Below, piece after piece: positions 26,205 to 40,054 of a stretch of DNA of 64,000 bases. The stretch covers positions 434,001 to 498,000 of the forward strand of contig JBKPAD010000001.1 in NCBI GenBank assembly GCA_046726235.1, written 5' to 3'. Every line of letters begins with the position of its first letter. The first letter of the stretch is position 1. The notes beneath the pieces were generated by a model that was not told the DNA's origin, made no database searches, and was given only the letters and a program-made list of their open reading frames with translations. Made by a program: the position numbers and the translations under genes. Source of the DNA: Nitricoxidireducens sp046726235 (GTDB lineage Bacteria > Pseudomonadota > Gammaproteobacteria > Burkholderiales > Rhodocyclaceae).

Positions 26205-26720
26205 TCAGTCGAGGTAGGTGCGCGCTTCCTCGAAGCGCGCGGCGAACCAGCCGCTGACGAGGCTTTCGGCGCGCACCTTGCCCTGGCTGTTCGGCGCATG
26301 CACGAAGCGGCCGTCGCCGATGTAGATGCCGACGTGCGAGTAGGGCCGGTTGCGCGTGTTGAAGAAGACGAGGTCGCCCGGCTTCAGTTCCTCGCGTTCG
26401 ACCGGCCGGCCGCGGCGCGCGATGTCTGCCGCCGAGCCCTGGAGCTTGAGGCCCGCCGCCTTGTCGAAGACATGGCTGACCATGCCGCTGCAATCGAGGC
26501 CTGCCTCGGGGTTCTTGCCGCCGAAGCGGTAGCCGGTTTCGACGAGGCCGAGCGCATAGAGCACGACGTCCTGCGCCTTGTCGGAAATCGGCTGCGCGTT
26601 GCGTGCGCCGCCGCGCTGGGCGGCGACCGGCGTGGGGCTTTGCGTCAGCGGCGGCAGCATGCCGCAGCCCGCGAGGGCGATCGCGGAACCGACGGCGGCG
26701 GAAAGGGTCTTGCGGCGCAT
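26205..26720 (-). CDS. NlpC/P60 family lipoprotein, cell wall endopeptidase
   Basis: A 171-residue peptidoglycan D,L-endopeptidase candidate. The signal peptide ends in the lipobox ALAGC. The NlpC/P60 domain has the nucleophile Cys in LDCSGMVSHVF and the His in YSHVGIYIGDGRFVHAP. The start ATG at 26720 opens on the signal sequence. It is divergent from gabD, with about 59 bases between the starts, and convergent with the beta-helix gene. Confidence 0.88.
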   Translation of the reverse strand: MRRKTLSAAVGSAIALAGCGMLPPLTQSPTPVAAQRGGARNAQPISDKAQDVVLYALGLVETGYRFGGKNPEAGLDCSGMVSHVFDKAAGLKLQGSAADIARRGRPVEREELKPGDLVFFNTRNRPYSHVGIYIGDGRFVHAPNSQGKVRAESLVSGWFAARFEEARTYLD

Positions 26721-26779
26721 GGCCCCAATTCTGTTCCGGTAGACTCCCCGGCCAACGGACAAAAAACGGAGAAAACGCC

Positions 26780-28237
26780 ATGCAATTGCGCGACCCCAAG
26801 CTTCTGCGCAGCGACGCCCTGATCGACGGCGCGTGGACGGCCGCCGACGGCGGCGCCGTTTTCGAGGTGCGCGACCCGGCGAGCGGCGAGAAGCTGGCGA
26901 GCGTTCCCGACATGGGCGCCGCCGAGACGCGCCGCGCCGTCGAGGCCGCCGAGCGCGCCTGGCCGGCATGGCGCGCCAGGAGCGGCAAGGAACGCGCTGC
27001 GGTGCTGCGCCGCTGGTTCGAGCTGATCATGGCCAACGTCGACGACCTCGGCCTGATGATGACCTCGGAGCAGGGCAAGCCGCTGGCGGAGGCGAAGGGC
27101 GAAGTCGCCTACGCCGCCAGCTTCGTCGAATGGTTCGCCGAAGAAGCGAAGCGCGTCTACGGCGACACCATCCCGAGCCCGACCAGCGACAAGCGCATCG
27201 TCGTCCTCAAGCAGCCGGTCGGCGTCTGTGCCGCCATCACGCCGTGGAACTTCCCGGCCGCCATGATCACGCGCAAGGTCGCGCCCGCCCTGGCGGCTGG
27301 CTGCCCGGTGGTCGTCAAGCCGGCCGAGGCGACGCCGCTGACGGCGCTGGCCCTGGCGGAACTCGCGCAACGCGCAGGCTTCCCGGCGGGCGTGTTCAAC
27401 GTCGTCACCGGCTCGGCCGCATCGGCGCCGAAGATTGGCGCGGAGCTGACCGGCAACCCGATCGTGCGCAAGCTCTCCTTCACCGGCTCGACGGAAGTCG
27501 GGCGCCTCTTGATGGCGCAATGCGCGCCGACGATCAAGAAACTCTCGCTCGAACTCGGCGGCAATGCCCCTTTCATCGTCTTCGACGACGCCGATCTCGA
27601 TGCCGCCGTCGACGGCGCGATGATGAGCAAGTACCGCAACGCCGGCCAGACCTGCGTCTGCGCCAACCGCCTGCTGGTGCAGGAAGGCATCTACGAGCAG
27701 TTCGCCGCCAAGCTCGCCGAGAAAGTGAGGGCGCTCAAGGTCGGCGCCGGCACCGAGGAAGGCACGACGCAAGGCCCGCTGATCGACGCCCAGGGCCTCG
27801 CCAAGGTCGAGTCCCACATCGCCGACGCCCTCGCCAAGGGCGCGCGCGTGCTCGTCGGCGGCAAGCGCCACGCCCGCGGCGGCACCTTCTTCGAGCCGAC
27901 GGTGCTCGCCGACGTTACGCCCGACACGGCCTGCGCGCGCGAAGAAACCTTCGGCCCGGTCGCGCCGCTGTTCAAGTTCAAGGACGAAGCCGAGGCCATC
28001 CGCCTCGCCAACGCCACCGAATTCGGCCTCGCCGGCTACTTCTACAGCCGCGACATCGGCCGCGTCTGGCGCGTCGCCGAAGCGCTCGAATACGGCATCG
28101 TCGGCATCAACACCGGCATCATATCGAACGAAGTCGCCCCCTTCGGCGGCGTCAAGCAGTCGGGGACCGGGCGCGAGGGATCGAAGTACGGCATCGAGGA
28201 TTACCTCGAGGTGAAGTACTTGTGTATGGCGGTGTGA
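26780..28237 (+). CDS. gabD: NAD(P)-dependent succinate-semialdehyde dehydrogenase
   Basis: The enzyme oxidises succinate semialdehyde to succinate in 4-aminobutyrate and 4-hydroxybutyrate degradation. The 485-residue protein has the aldehyde dehydrogenase fold with the general base E258 in LELGGNAP and the catalytic C292 in GQTCVCANR. The C-terminal PFGGVKQSGTGREGSKYG motif is typical of GabD. The start is ATG 26780 with GGAG nearby. A glutarate-semialdehyde dehydrogenase role cannot be excluded. Confidence 0.9.
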   Translation: MQLRDPKLLRSDALIDGAWTAADGGAVFEVRDPASGEKLASVPDMGAAETRRAVEAAERAWPAWRARSGKERAAVLRRWFELIMANVDDLGLMMTSEQGKPLAEAKGEVAYAASFVEWFAEEAKRVYGDTIPSPTSDKRIVVLKQPVGVCAAITPWNFPAAMITRKVAPALAAGCPVVVKPAEATPLTALALAELAQRAGFPAGVFNVVTGSAASAPKIGAELTGNPIVRKLSFTGSTEVGRLLMAQCAPTIKKLSLELGGNAPFIVFDDADLDAAVDGAMMSKYRNAGQTCVCANRLLVQEGIYEQFAAKLAEKVRALKVGAGTEEGTTQGPLIDAQGLAKVESHIADALAKGARVLVGGKRHARGGTFFEPTVLADVTPDTACAREETFGPVAPLFKFKDEAEAIRLANATEFGLAGYFYSRDIGRVWRVAEALEYGIVGINTGIISNEVAPFGGVKQSGTGREGSKYGIEDYLEVKYLCMAV

Positions 28238-28256
28238 TTGATTGCAACGGGCGTTG

Positions 28257-28337
28257 CCGGCGGCGGCGCGGTATTCCGTCCCCGCTCCCGCTGCTGAGAG
28301 TCGCAGATATCGCGGGGACGGAACACCGCACCACCGC
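28257..28337. repeat. Left inverted repeat of the ORF6N element
   Basis: About 81 bases, itself able to fold because GCGGTATTCCGTCCCCG faces CGGGGACGGAACACCGC. It is nearly the reverse complement of 29016-29105, sharing an uninterrupted 28-base block and the GCAGATATCGCGGGG segment. It begins 20 bases after the gabD stop. Confidence 0.85.
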
Positions 28338-28412
28338 TTGGTGACGCGGCCGCGGGGTTTGCGCAATACCTCGTCGATTACGGCAGAATGCGCGTTTGAT
28401 ACCGCATGCCAT

Positions 28413-28967
28413 ATGGATGCCACGCCGATGAGTCAATCACCTGTTACCGTCGATAGCGAGTCGATTGCCCTGCGAATTCGCCTGATTCGAGGCCAGAAGG
28501 TCATGCTGGACAGCGACCTTGCCGAGCTTTATGAGGTGCCTACCAAGCGGTTCAACGAGCAGGTGAAACGTAATACCGAGCGGTTCCCGGCAGACTTCAT
28601 GTTTCAACTTGCCGAGGAAGAGTTTACGGGCTTGAGGTCGCAAACTGCGACCTCAAGTGTCCGGCACGGCGGACGACGATACTTGCCCTACGCCTTCACC
28701 GAGCACGGCGCCATCATGGCCGCCACGGTGCTCAACTCGCCTCGCGCCGTCGAAATGAGCGTGTTCGTGGTGCGAGCCTTCGTCCAGCTTCGGGAACTGC
28801 TCTCGACCCACAAGGAGCTTGCCGCCAAACTGGAAGCGCTGGAAAGGAAGGTCGGCAGCCACGACCAAGCCATTGCCGGACTGATCGATGCCATTCGGCA
28901 ACTGATGACACCGCCCGAGACCAAGAAGCGCGGGATTGGTTTCCTGGCCGACCACTCGGGGGAATAG
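28413..28967 (+). CDS. ORF6N-domain DNA-binding protein
   Basis: A 184-residue protein. Its N-terminal half (about residues 15-105) matches the ORF6N domain of phage and chromosomal DNA-binding proteins: RLIRGQKVMLDSDLAELYEV, NRNTERFP-like, FMFQL, and YAFTEHGAIMAATVL. The C-terminal part is a predicted coiled coil (LREL, LAAKLEALERKV) with a basic tail. The start could also be the ATG at 28428. The gene is less GC-rich than its neighbours. It lies wholly within the inverted-repeat element, and its function is unknown. Confidence 0.82.
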   Translation: MDATPMSQSPVTVDSESIALRIRLIRGQKVMLDSDLAELYEVPTKRFNEQVKRNTERFPADFMFQLAEEEFTGLRSQTATSSVRHGGRRYLPYAFTEHGAIMAATVLNSPRAVEMSVFVVRAFVQLRELLSTHKELAAKLEALERKVGSHDQAIAGLIDAIRQLMTPPETKKRGIGFLADHSGE

Positions 28968-29015
28968 CCGATGACGGAGCGGATTCTGTCGGCAAACCCT
29001 TGACCACGCCACTGA

Positions 29016-29105
29016 GCGGTGGCGCGGTATTCCGGCCCCGCGATATCTGCGCTTCCCAGCAGCGGGAGCGGGGACGGAATACCGTGCCGCCGCTCCCGCC
29101 GCCGG
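29016..29105. repeat. Right inverted repeat of the ORF6N element
   Basis: About 90 bases, the inverted partner of 28257-28337, with an internal stem GCGGTATTCCGGCCCCG facing CGGGGACGGAATACCG. An insertion of roughly 10 G/C-rich bases near the outer end distinguishes it from the left copy. It ends 15 bases before the pccA stop. Confidence 0.85.
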
Positions 29106-29120
29106 TAGCAAACAAAGAAC

Positions 29121-31139
<2,019 letters not shown>

Positions 31140-31149
31140 GTGTCGTTCC

Positions 31150-32682
<1,533 letters not shown>

Positions 32683-32694
32683 GGATCTACTCCA

Positions 32695-33690
32695 CTAGAA
32701 AAAGCGGTTCAACATGTTCAGGAGGCGGTGGGCCGCGGCGGTGGGCGTGGTGTCGCCCGCCTCGATGGCCCGGGAGAGTTCGGGCAGCGCGGCCTGCACG
32801 CCGGGATGGTCGCGGAAGCGATGGCGCAGGCCGGAATCGATCAGCTGCCACATCCAGGCCTGTGCCTGGTGACGGCGCTTGGCGGCGAGTTCGCCGGAAT
32901 CATTGAGCGTCTTGCGGTAGTCCTCGATCGCCTGCCAGAAGGCGTCGATGCCTTCCTTCCTGGCGGCGCTGGTCTTCAGCACCTGCGGCTTCCAGTGCTT
33001 CGAGGCCGGCCGCAGCATCGACAGCGCGGCGCGCATCTGCGCCGCGGCGGCGTCGGCCGCGCGCGCATCGATGTCGGCCTTGTTGAAGACGACGATGTCG
33101 GCCAGTTCCATGATGCCCTTCTTGATCGCCTGCAGGTCGTCGCCGGCGTTCGGCAACTGCAGCAGCACGAAGACGTCGGTCATGCCGGCGACTGCCGTTT
33201 CGCTCTGGCCGACGCCGACGGTCTCGACGATGACGACGTCGAAGCCCGCCGCCTCGCAGACCAGCATCGCCTCGCGCGTCTTCTCCGCCACGCCGCCGAG
33301 CGAGCCCGAGGACGGCGACGGCCGGATGAACGCTTCCTCGCGCTGCGACAGCAGCTCCATGCGCGTCTTGTCGCCGAGGATCGAACCGCCGGTCAGCGAC
33401 GACGACGGATCGACGGCGAGCACGGCAACGCGGTGGCCGCGTTCGATCAGGCGCAGGCCGAGCGCTTCGATGAACGTCGACTTGCCGACGCCGGGCACAC
33501 CTGTGATGCCGATGCGGATCGAGTTGCCGCTCTTCGGCAGCAGCGCGTCGAGCAGCGCGTGGGCGCGCTCCTGGTGGTCGGCGCGCGTCGACTCGATCAG
33601 CGTGATCGCCTTCGCCAGCGCCCGGCGCTCGCCCCGTGCCACGCCCTCGGCGAGCGTGGCGGGATCGAAGGCGGGGTCGCGGGCGGTCAT
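32695..33690 (-). CDS. meaB: MeaB/ArgK-type GTPase chaperone of methylmalonyl-CoA mutase
   Basis: A G3E-family P-loop GTPase that gates cobalamin loading and protects methylmalonyl-CoA mutase. The 331-residue product has Walker A GVPGVGKST at 64-72, the switch region DPSSSLTGGSILGDKTRM, VETVGVGQSE and the base-specificity NKAD. It lies directly between the mutase gene and pccB on the same strand, which confirms the function. Confidence 0.95.
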   Translation of the reverse strand: MTARDPAFDPATLAEGVARGERRALAKAITLIESTRADHQERAHALLDALLPKSGNSIRIGITGVPGVGKSTFIEALGLRLIERGHRVAVLAVDPSSSLTGGSILGDKTRMELLSQREEAFIRPSPSSGSLGGVAEKTREAMLVCEAAGFDVVIVETVGVGQSETAVAGMTDVFVLLQLPNAGDDLQAIKKGIMELADIVVFNKADIDARAADAAAAQMRAALSMLRPASKHWKPQVLKTSAARKEGIDAFWQAIEDYRKTLNDSGELAAKRRHQAQAWMWQLIDSGLRHRFRDHPGVQAALPELSRAIEAGDTTPTAAAHRLLNMLNRFF

Positions 33691-33708
33691 GGCGGTCGGC
33701 GTCCGCGC

Positions 33709-35883
<2,175 letters not shown>

Positions 35884-35941
35884 GCTTCCACTCCTCCGGC
35901 TCGCGGCCGGCCATTATCGGTCTATCGTTCGTCGAGCGCGC

Positions 35942-35991
35942 TTGACAAACGGCTGCCAGATATAATACGTTATCCATAATTATGAATGCAA
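35942..35991. promoter_or_regulatory. Overlapping divergent promoters of the mutase operon and the GntR gene
   Basis: On the plus strand TTGACA (35942-35947) is followed 18 bases later by TACGTT (35966-35971), just before the gntR ATG. On the minus strand TTGCAT (35991-35986) and TATTAT (35967-35962) are spaced 18 bases, reading toward the mutase gene. The AT-rich block ATAATACG...ATAATTAT between them has imperfect symmetry and is the likely GntR operator. Confidence 0.55.
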
Positions 35992-36662
35992 GAGATTCGG
36001 CGCCGCCTTCGGGACGCATCGCCCGCACCGCCCTTTATGAAGAGGTGGCGGAGCTTCTGCGCCAGCAGATCTACGCCCACGAGTTGAATCCCGGCGCCTG
36101 GATCGACGAGCAGGCGCTCGCCGACCGCTTCGGCATCTCGCGCACGCCGATGCGCGAGGCGCTCAAGGTGCTGGCGTCGGAGGGCCTCGTGCGCCTCGAG
36201 CCGCGCCGCGGCTGCTACGTCGCCGAGCTTTCGGAGCAGGACCTCGACGACATCTTCCCGGTCATGGCGCTGCTCGAAGGCCGCGTCGCCTACGAGGCGG
36301 CGAGCAAGGCGAGCGAGGCCGAGCTCGGGCGCCTGGCCGAACTGCACGACGCGCTCGAGAAGCACGCCGCCGCCAACGACGCCGACCGCTTCTTCGAGGT
36401 CAACCAGGCCTTCCACAACGCGCTGCAGGAAATCGCCGGCAACCGCTGGCTCAAGCAGATGATCGACGACGCGCGGCGCGTCATCAAGCTCACGCGCCGC
36501 GATTCGCTGCGCCTCGAAGGCCGGCTCAAGCAGTCGCTCGCCGAGCACCGCGCCATCCTCAAGGCGCTCAAGGCGCGCGACGCCGATGCCGCCGGCCGCG
36601 CCATGCACGACCACCTGCTGTCGGGCCGCGCCGCGCTGGCCAAGCTCTTGACGAAAACTTGA
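35982..36662 (+). CDS. GntR family transcriptional regulator (FadR/FCD subfamily)
   Basis: A 226-residue regulator with an N-terminal winged HTH (about residues 15-80, with RFGISRTPMREALKVL and GLVRLEPRRGCYV) and a C-terminal all-helical FCD ligand domain. It is divergent from the methylmalonyl-CoA mutase operon and shares the 98-base spacer, so it most likely controls that operon and itself in response to an acyl-CoA or organic acid. The leader is only a few bases, suggesting near-leaderless translation. Confidence 0.9.
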   Translation: MNARDSAPPSGRIARTALYEEVAELLRQQIYAHELNPGAWIDEQALADRFGISRTPMREALKVLASEGLVRLEPRRGCYVAELSEQDLDDIFPVMALLEGRVAYEAASKASEAELGRLAELHDALEKHAAANDADRFFEVNQAFHNALQEIAGNRWLKQMIDDARRVIKLTRRDSLRLEGRLKQSLAEHRAILKALKARDADAAGRAMHDHLLSGRAALAKLLTKT

Positions 36663-36688
36663 CGGAGTTTTCCATCGCCGTTTATAAG
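36659..36688 (+). promoter_or_regulatory. Sigma-70 type promoter of the sqr operon
   Basis: TTGACG (36659-36664, overlapping the gntR stop) and TATAAG (36683-36688) are spaced 18 bases. The 67-codon gene starts at 36764 after AGGAGGAG, leaving a leader of about 70 bases. Confidence 0.5.
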
Positions 36689-36763
36689 CAACCCTGATTC
36701 CGAACGGGTTTCGTCGCTGCCACAATCTCCCCTCCAAAAAACATACAGAGGAGGAGACTCGAG

Positions 36764-36967
36764 ATGGCGGATGAAAAGAACTGGCAGCTGCGCCCAGGCG
36801 TACAACTGCCTACCGACGTCGCGGACGACGTCGCCAGGATCGCCTGTGCGCTGAAGTCGCTTTCGGTTTATGCCGGACTCGTCATCGAGCGCGAGGATTG
36901 CCCCGAAGATTTGCAGCAGATCGTTGACGACGGCGTTCAGGCCATCGGCAAGATCTTCGTCTGGTAA
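36764..36967 (+). CDS. Small conserved-looking protein encoded immediately upstream of SQR
   Basis: A 67-residue acidic, soluble, mostly helical protein with no signal peptide and a single Cys in REDCPEDL. It has a strong ribosome binding site (AGGAGGAG) and sits 11 bases before sqr in the same transcript, so it is a real gene. I do not recognise the family. It may be an accessory or stability factor of the sulfide:quinone oxidoreductase, which is inference from position. Confidence 0.7.
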   Translation: MADEKNWQLRPGVQLPTDVADDVARIACALKSLSVYAGLVIEREDCPEDLQQIVDDGVQAIGKIFVW

Positions 36968-36978
36968 GGAGCGCGACC

Positions 36979-38250
36979 ATGGCACACGTAGTCGTACTCG
37001 GCGCCGGCGTCGGCGGTCTCACCGCGGCCTATGACATGAAGGAGCAGCTGCGTCCGGAGGACAAGCTGACCGTCATCTCCAACAATCCCTACTTTCAGTT
37101 CACCCCCTCGAACCCGTGGGTCGCTGTCGGCTGGCGCACGCGCGACGACATTACGATGGAACTTGCGCCCTACCTGGCGAAGAAGGGCATCGATTTCATC
37201 GGCACCGCAGCCAAGCGCGTGCATCCGGACAAGAACCAGATCGAGCTCGCCGACGGCAAGACCGTCGACTACGACTACCTGATCATCGCCACCGGCCCCA
37301 AGCTCGCGTTCGAGGAAGTGCCCGGTTCCGGGCCGGTCGACGGCCACACCCATTCGGTGTGCACGGTCGACCACGCCGTCGAGACGGCCAAGTCCTGGGT
37401 CGATTTCATCAACGATCCCGGCCACATCGTCGTCGGCGCCATGCAGGGCGCTTCCTGCTACGGCCCGGCCTACGAGTTCGCGCTGATCATGGACACCGAC
37501 CTGCGCCGCCGCAAGATCCGCAACAAGGTGCCGATGACCTTCGTCACCGCCGAGCCCTACATCGGCCACCTCGGCCTCGGCGGCGTCGGCGACTCCAAGG
37601 GCATGCTCGAATCGGTGCTGCGCGAGAAGCACATCAAGTGGATCTGCAACGCCAAGGTCACCAAGGTCGAGCCCGGCAAGATGACGGTCGCCGAGCACAA
37701 CGAGGACGGCAGCGTGAAGAAGGAACACGAACTGCCGTTCAAGTTCTCGATGATGCTGCCGGCCTTCAAGGGCATCGACGCCGTCTTCGGCATCGAGGGC
37801 CTGGCCAACCCGCGCGGCTTCATTCTGATCGACGAGTTCCAGCGCAACCCGAAGTTCAAGAACATCTACTCGGCCGGCGTCTGCGTCGCGATTCCGCCGG
37901 TGGAGGCGACGCCGGTGCCGACGGGCGCGCCCAAGACCGGCTACATGATCGAGACCATGGTCACGGCCGCCGTGCACAACGTGCGCAACGCCATCGACGG
38001 CAAGGAGCCCGACCAGAAGGCGACCTGGAACGCGGTCTGCCTCGCCGACTTCGGCGACACCGGCGCCGCCTTCGTCGCGCTGCCGCAGATTCCGCCGCGC
38101 AACGTGAACTGGTTCAAGAAGGGCAAGTGGGTGCACCTCGCCAAGGTCGGCTTCGAGAAGTACTTCATGCGCAAGATGAAGAAGGGCGAGACCGAGCCGG
38201 TGTTCGAAAAGTACGTGCTGAAGATGCTCGGCATCGAGCGCCTGCGCTGA
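36979..38250 (+). CDS. sqr: Sulfide:quinone oxidoreductase-like FAD protein
   Basis: Oxidises sulfide to sulfane sulfur or polysulfide and reduces quinone at the membrane surface. The 423-residue protein opens with the FAD motif VVLGAGVGGLTAAYDM. It keeps the cysteine pair expected of SQR-type enzymes (C160 in GASCYGP and C302 in AGVCVAIPPVEATPVP), and its basic C-terminus is suited to membrane binding. No signal peptide is visible at the N-terminus. It follows a 67-residue protein by 11 bases and precedes a periplasmic DsrE-like gene on the other strand. The exact SQR type cannot be set from sequence reading alone. Confidence 0.88.
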   Translation: MAHVVVLGAGVGGLTAAYDMKEQLRPEDKLTVISNNPYFQFTPSNPWVAVGWRTRDDITMELAPYLAKKGIDFIGTAAKRVHPDKNQIELADGKTVDYDYLIIATGPKLAFEEVPGSGPVDGHTHSVCTVDHAVETAKSWVDFINDPGHIVVGAMQGASCYGPAYEFALIMDTDLRRRKIRNKVPMTFVTAEPYIGHLGLGGVGDSKGMLESVLREKHIKWICNAKVTKVEPGKMTVAEHNEDGSVKKEHELPFKFSMMLPAFKGIDAVFGIEGLANPRGFILIDEFQRNPKFKNIYSAGVCVAIPPVEATPVPTGAPKTGYMIETMVTAAVHNVRNAIDGKEPDQKATWNAVCLADFGDTGAAFVALPQIPPRNVNWFKKGKWVHLAKVGFEKYFMRKMKKGETEPVFEKYVLKMLGIERLR

Positions 38251-38265
38251 TCGACGCCGAAAGCG

Positions 38266-38297
38266 AAGGGCGCGGCCGGGCGATCGGCCGCGCCCTT
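38266..38297. terminator. Bidirectional stem-loop between sqr and dsrE-like gene
   Basis: AAGGGCGCGGCCG pairs perfectly with CGGCCGCGCCCTT around the loop GGCGAT. Short T-rich stretches follow on both strands. It lies between two convergent stop codons and would end both transcripts. Confidence 0.8.
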
Positions 38298-38304
38298 GCC
38301 GTTT

Positions 38305-38724
38305 CTATGGCTTCAGGTAGGCATGGCCTTCCTTGGCCTGCAGGCGTGTGATCTCGACGACGCCGGAGGGGACGATCTTCGCGTCGTCGTGAAGTTGCTT
38401 CGGATCGATGTTGCGGCTGGTCAGCGTGATGCGGCAGGCGCGGAACTCGACCCCGGCGGTCGTCAGGTCTTCGATCGTCGGCGCGTATTCGTTGCCGTTC
38501 TTGTCCTTCGCGCCCTTGAGCAGGAAGTTGACGCCGGCGGCATGGGCGACGACGACGATCTTCGCCGCCGGGTCGGTATCGAGGTGGTTGCGGATGTAGC
38601 GCAGGCCGGTCGTCGCCTGCTCGATGCCGTCGCTGAAGTGATAGACGACACGATCGGGTTCGGCGGCGCGTGCCGGCAGGGCGAGGGCGGCGAAAAGCGA
38701 CATCAGGACGAGGGCTAGGCGCAT
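38305..38724 (-). CDS. Exported DsrE-family protein (paralogue 1)
   Basis: A 139-residue protein with a cleavable signal peptide (about 20 residues, ending ARAA). It has a DsrE/DsrF-like fold: alternating strands KIVVVAHAAGVNFLL, a loop, then GVEFRACRITL with one conserved Cys. Cytoplasmic DsrE proteins relay sulfur on such a cysteine, and exported members are found beside sulfur oxidation genes. Location next to sqr suggests periplasmic sulfane sulfur handling. It resembles the product at 39635. Confidence 0.8.
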   Translation of the reverse strand: MRLALVLMSLFAALALPARAAEPDRVVYHFSDGIEQATTGLRYIRNHLDTDPAAKIVVVAHAAGVNFLLKGAKDKNGNEYAPTIEDLTTAGVEFRACRITLTSRNIDPKQLHDDAKIVPSGVVEITRLQAKEGHAYLKP

Positions 38725-38820
38725 GGGATTCCCCGGGTGGTGGAAGGTGGACGACAAGGAGTAGACGCGCGGCGCCGGCCTTCTATTCCGTTCCGAAAAA
38801 CCCTGCCCGGTGCGTTCATA

Positions 38821-39615
38821 ATGACGCCCATGAATCCCGACGTCCTGTTCGGGCGCGACGCGGCGGACCCGCGCATCGCGCTCGTCACGCTTTCGAACCC
38901 CGACAAGCTGAACGCCGTCACGGCCGCGATGTGGCAGCGGCTCGCCGCCGTCTTCGCCGAGATCGCGGCGGCCGGCGAGCTGCGCTGCGTCGTCGTGCGC
39001 GGCGAGGGCAAGGCCTTCGCCGCCGGCGGCGACCTCGAGGAATTCCGCACCGCGCGCGACACCGTCGAGCGCGCGCTGGCCTATCACGAGGTGGTTGGCG
39101 CGGCGCTCGACGCCATCGCGCAGTGCCCGATTCCCACCGTGGCGCAGATCCTCGGCCCCTGCGTCGGCGGCGGACTCGAGATCGCCGCCGCCTGCGACCT
39201 GCGCATCGCCGGCGAGTCCTCGCGCTTCGGTGCGCCGATCAACAAGGTCGGCTTCTCGATGTATCCGGGCGAGATGGCCGGCTTGCTGCGTCTCGCCGGC
39301 GAGGCCACGGTCAAGGAAATTCTCCTCGAAGGCCGCCTGCTGCACGCCCGGGAGGCGTACGAGAAAGGGCTGGTGACGCGCGTCGTCGCCGACGCCGAAG
39401 TCGAGGCGGAGGTCGCGGCGACCGTCAAACGCATCGCCGCCGGCGCGCCGCTGGTGGCACGCTGGCACAAGCAATGGATCGCGCGCCTGCAGAACGGCCG
39501 GCCGCTCTCCGAGGAGGAGAAGCGCGCGTCCTTCGCCTTCCTCGATACCGACGATTACCGCGAAGGCCTCGCCGCCTTCCTGGAAAAACGCACGCCCCGC
39601 TTCGAGGGCCGCTGA
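38821..39615 (+). CDS. Enoyl-CoA hydratase/isomerase family protein
   Basis: A 264-residue crotonase-fold protein with oxyanion-hole segments GEGKAFAAGGDLEEF and GPCVGGGLEIAAACDLRIA. The usual second catalytic Glu region reads APINKVGFSMYPGE. The substrate is unknown. The start may be the ATG at 38821 or 38830. It lies between two DsrE-like genes; the downstream one starts 19 bases after it, so these two are probably co-transcribed. Confidence 0.87.
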   Translation: MTPMNPDVLFGRDAADPRIALVTLSNPDKLNAVTAAMWQRLAAVFAEIAAAGELRCVVVRGEGKAFAAGGDLEEFRTARDTVERALAYHEVVGAALDAIAQCPIPTVAQILGPCVGGGLEIAAACDLRIAGESSRFGAPINKVGFSMYPGEMAGLLRLAGEATVKEILLEGRLLHAREAYEKGLVTRVVADAEVEAEVAATVKRIAAGAPLVARWHKQWIARLQNGRPLSEEEKRASFAFLDTDDYREGLAAFLEKRTPRFEGR

Positions 39616-39634
39616 CACAAGAGGAGACCCCGCC

Positions 39635-40054
39635 ATGATCGACCGCCGCAAGTTCGTCCTGTTCGCCGCCGGGCTGTTCGCCGCCGCCACCTTGCATGCC
39701 GCCGAGCCGGCGCGCAATCGCCTCGTGCTGCAGGTCAGCGATGAGGGCGAGAAGAAGTGGAATTCGGTGCTCGGCAACGTCCACAACATCCGCGCGGATG
39801 TCGGCAAGGCGAACATCGACATCGAGGTGGTCGTCTATGGCGCCGGGCTCGACATGCTGCTGGCCGACTCGCTGGTCGCCAACCGCGTCGAAGAGGCGAT
39901 GGCCGACGGCGTGCGCTTCGTCGCCTGCGGCAATACGATGATCCGACGCAAGCTCGGCAAGGATGACCTGATCGCCGGCGCCGAGGTCGCCCAGTCGGGC
40001 ATCGTGCGCCTCATGCAACGACAACAACAAGGCTGGGCCTACGTCAGGCCATGA
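39635..40054 (+). CDS. Exported DsrE-family protein (paralogue 2)
   Basis: A 139-residue protein whose N-terminus MIDRRKFVLFAAG looks like a Tat signal, cleaved near HAAEP. The mature part has DsrE-like strands and a conserved Cys in GVRFVACGNTM, aligned with GVEFRACRITL of the gene at 38305. Both end in a similar GIVRL or GVVEITRLQ ... YV/LKP tail. GAGGAG precedes the ATG. Its stop overlaps the start of the HAD phosphatase gene (ATGA). Confidence 0.8.
   Translation: MIDRRKFVLFAAGLFAAATLHAAEPARNRLVLQVSDEGEKKWNSVLGNVHNIRADVGKANIDIEVVVYGAGLDMLLADSLVANRVEEAMADGVRFVACGNTMIRRKLGKDDLIAGAEVAQSGIVRLMQRQQQGWAYVRP

Larger units (their letters stand above)
28257..29105. mobile_element. Putative small element: ORF6N-domain gene between inverted repeats
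   Basis: An 849-base unit made of two long, internally palindromic inverted repeats enclosing one gene. It is inserted between the 3' ends of the convergent gabD and pccA genes. No transposase motif and no clear target duplication were seen. The arrangement resembles REP sequences flanking RAYT genes, but with an ORF6N protein in the middle. Mobility is inferred from structure only. Confidence 0.55.

Noticed and set aside
28238..29120. A classical insertion sequence around the ORF6N gene
   Set aside because: No DDE or HUH transposase motif and no clear target duplication were seen. It is recorded only as a putative element.
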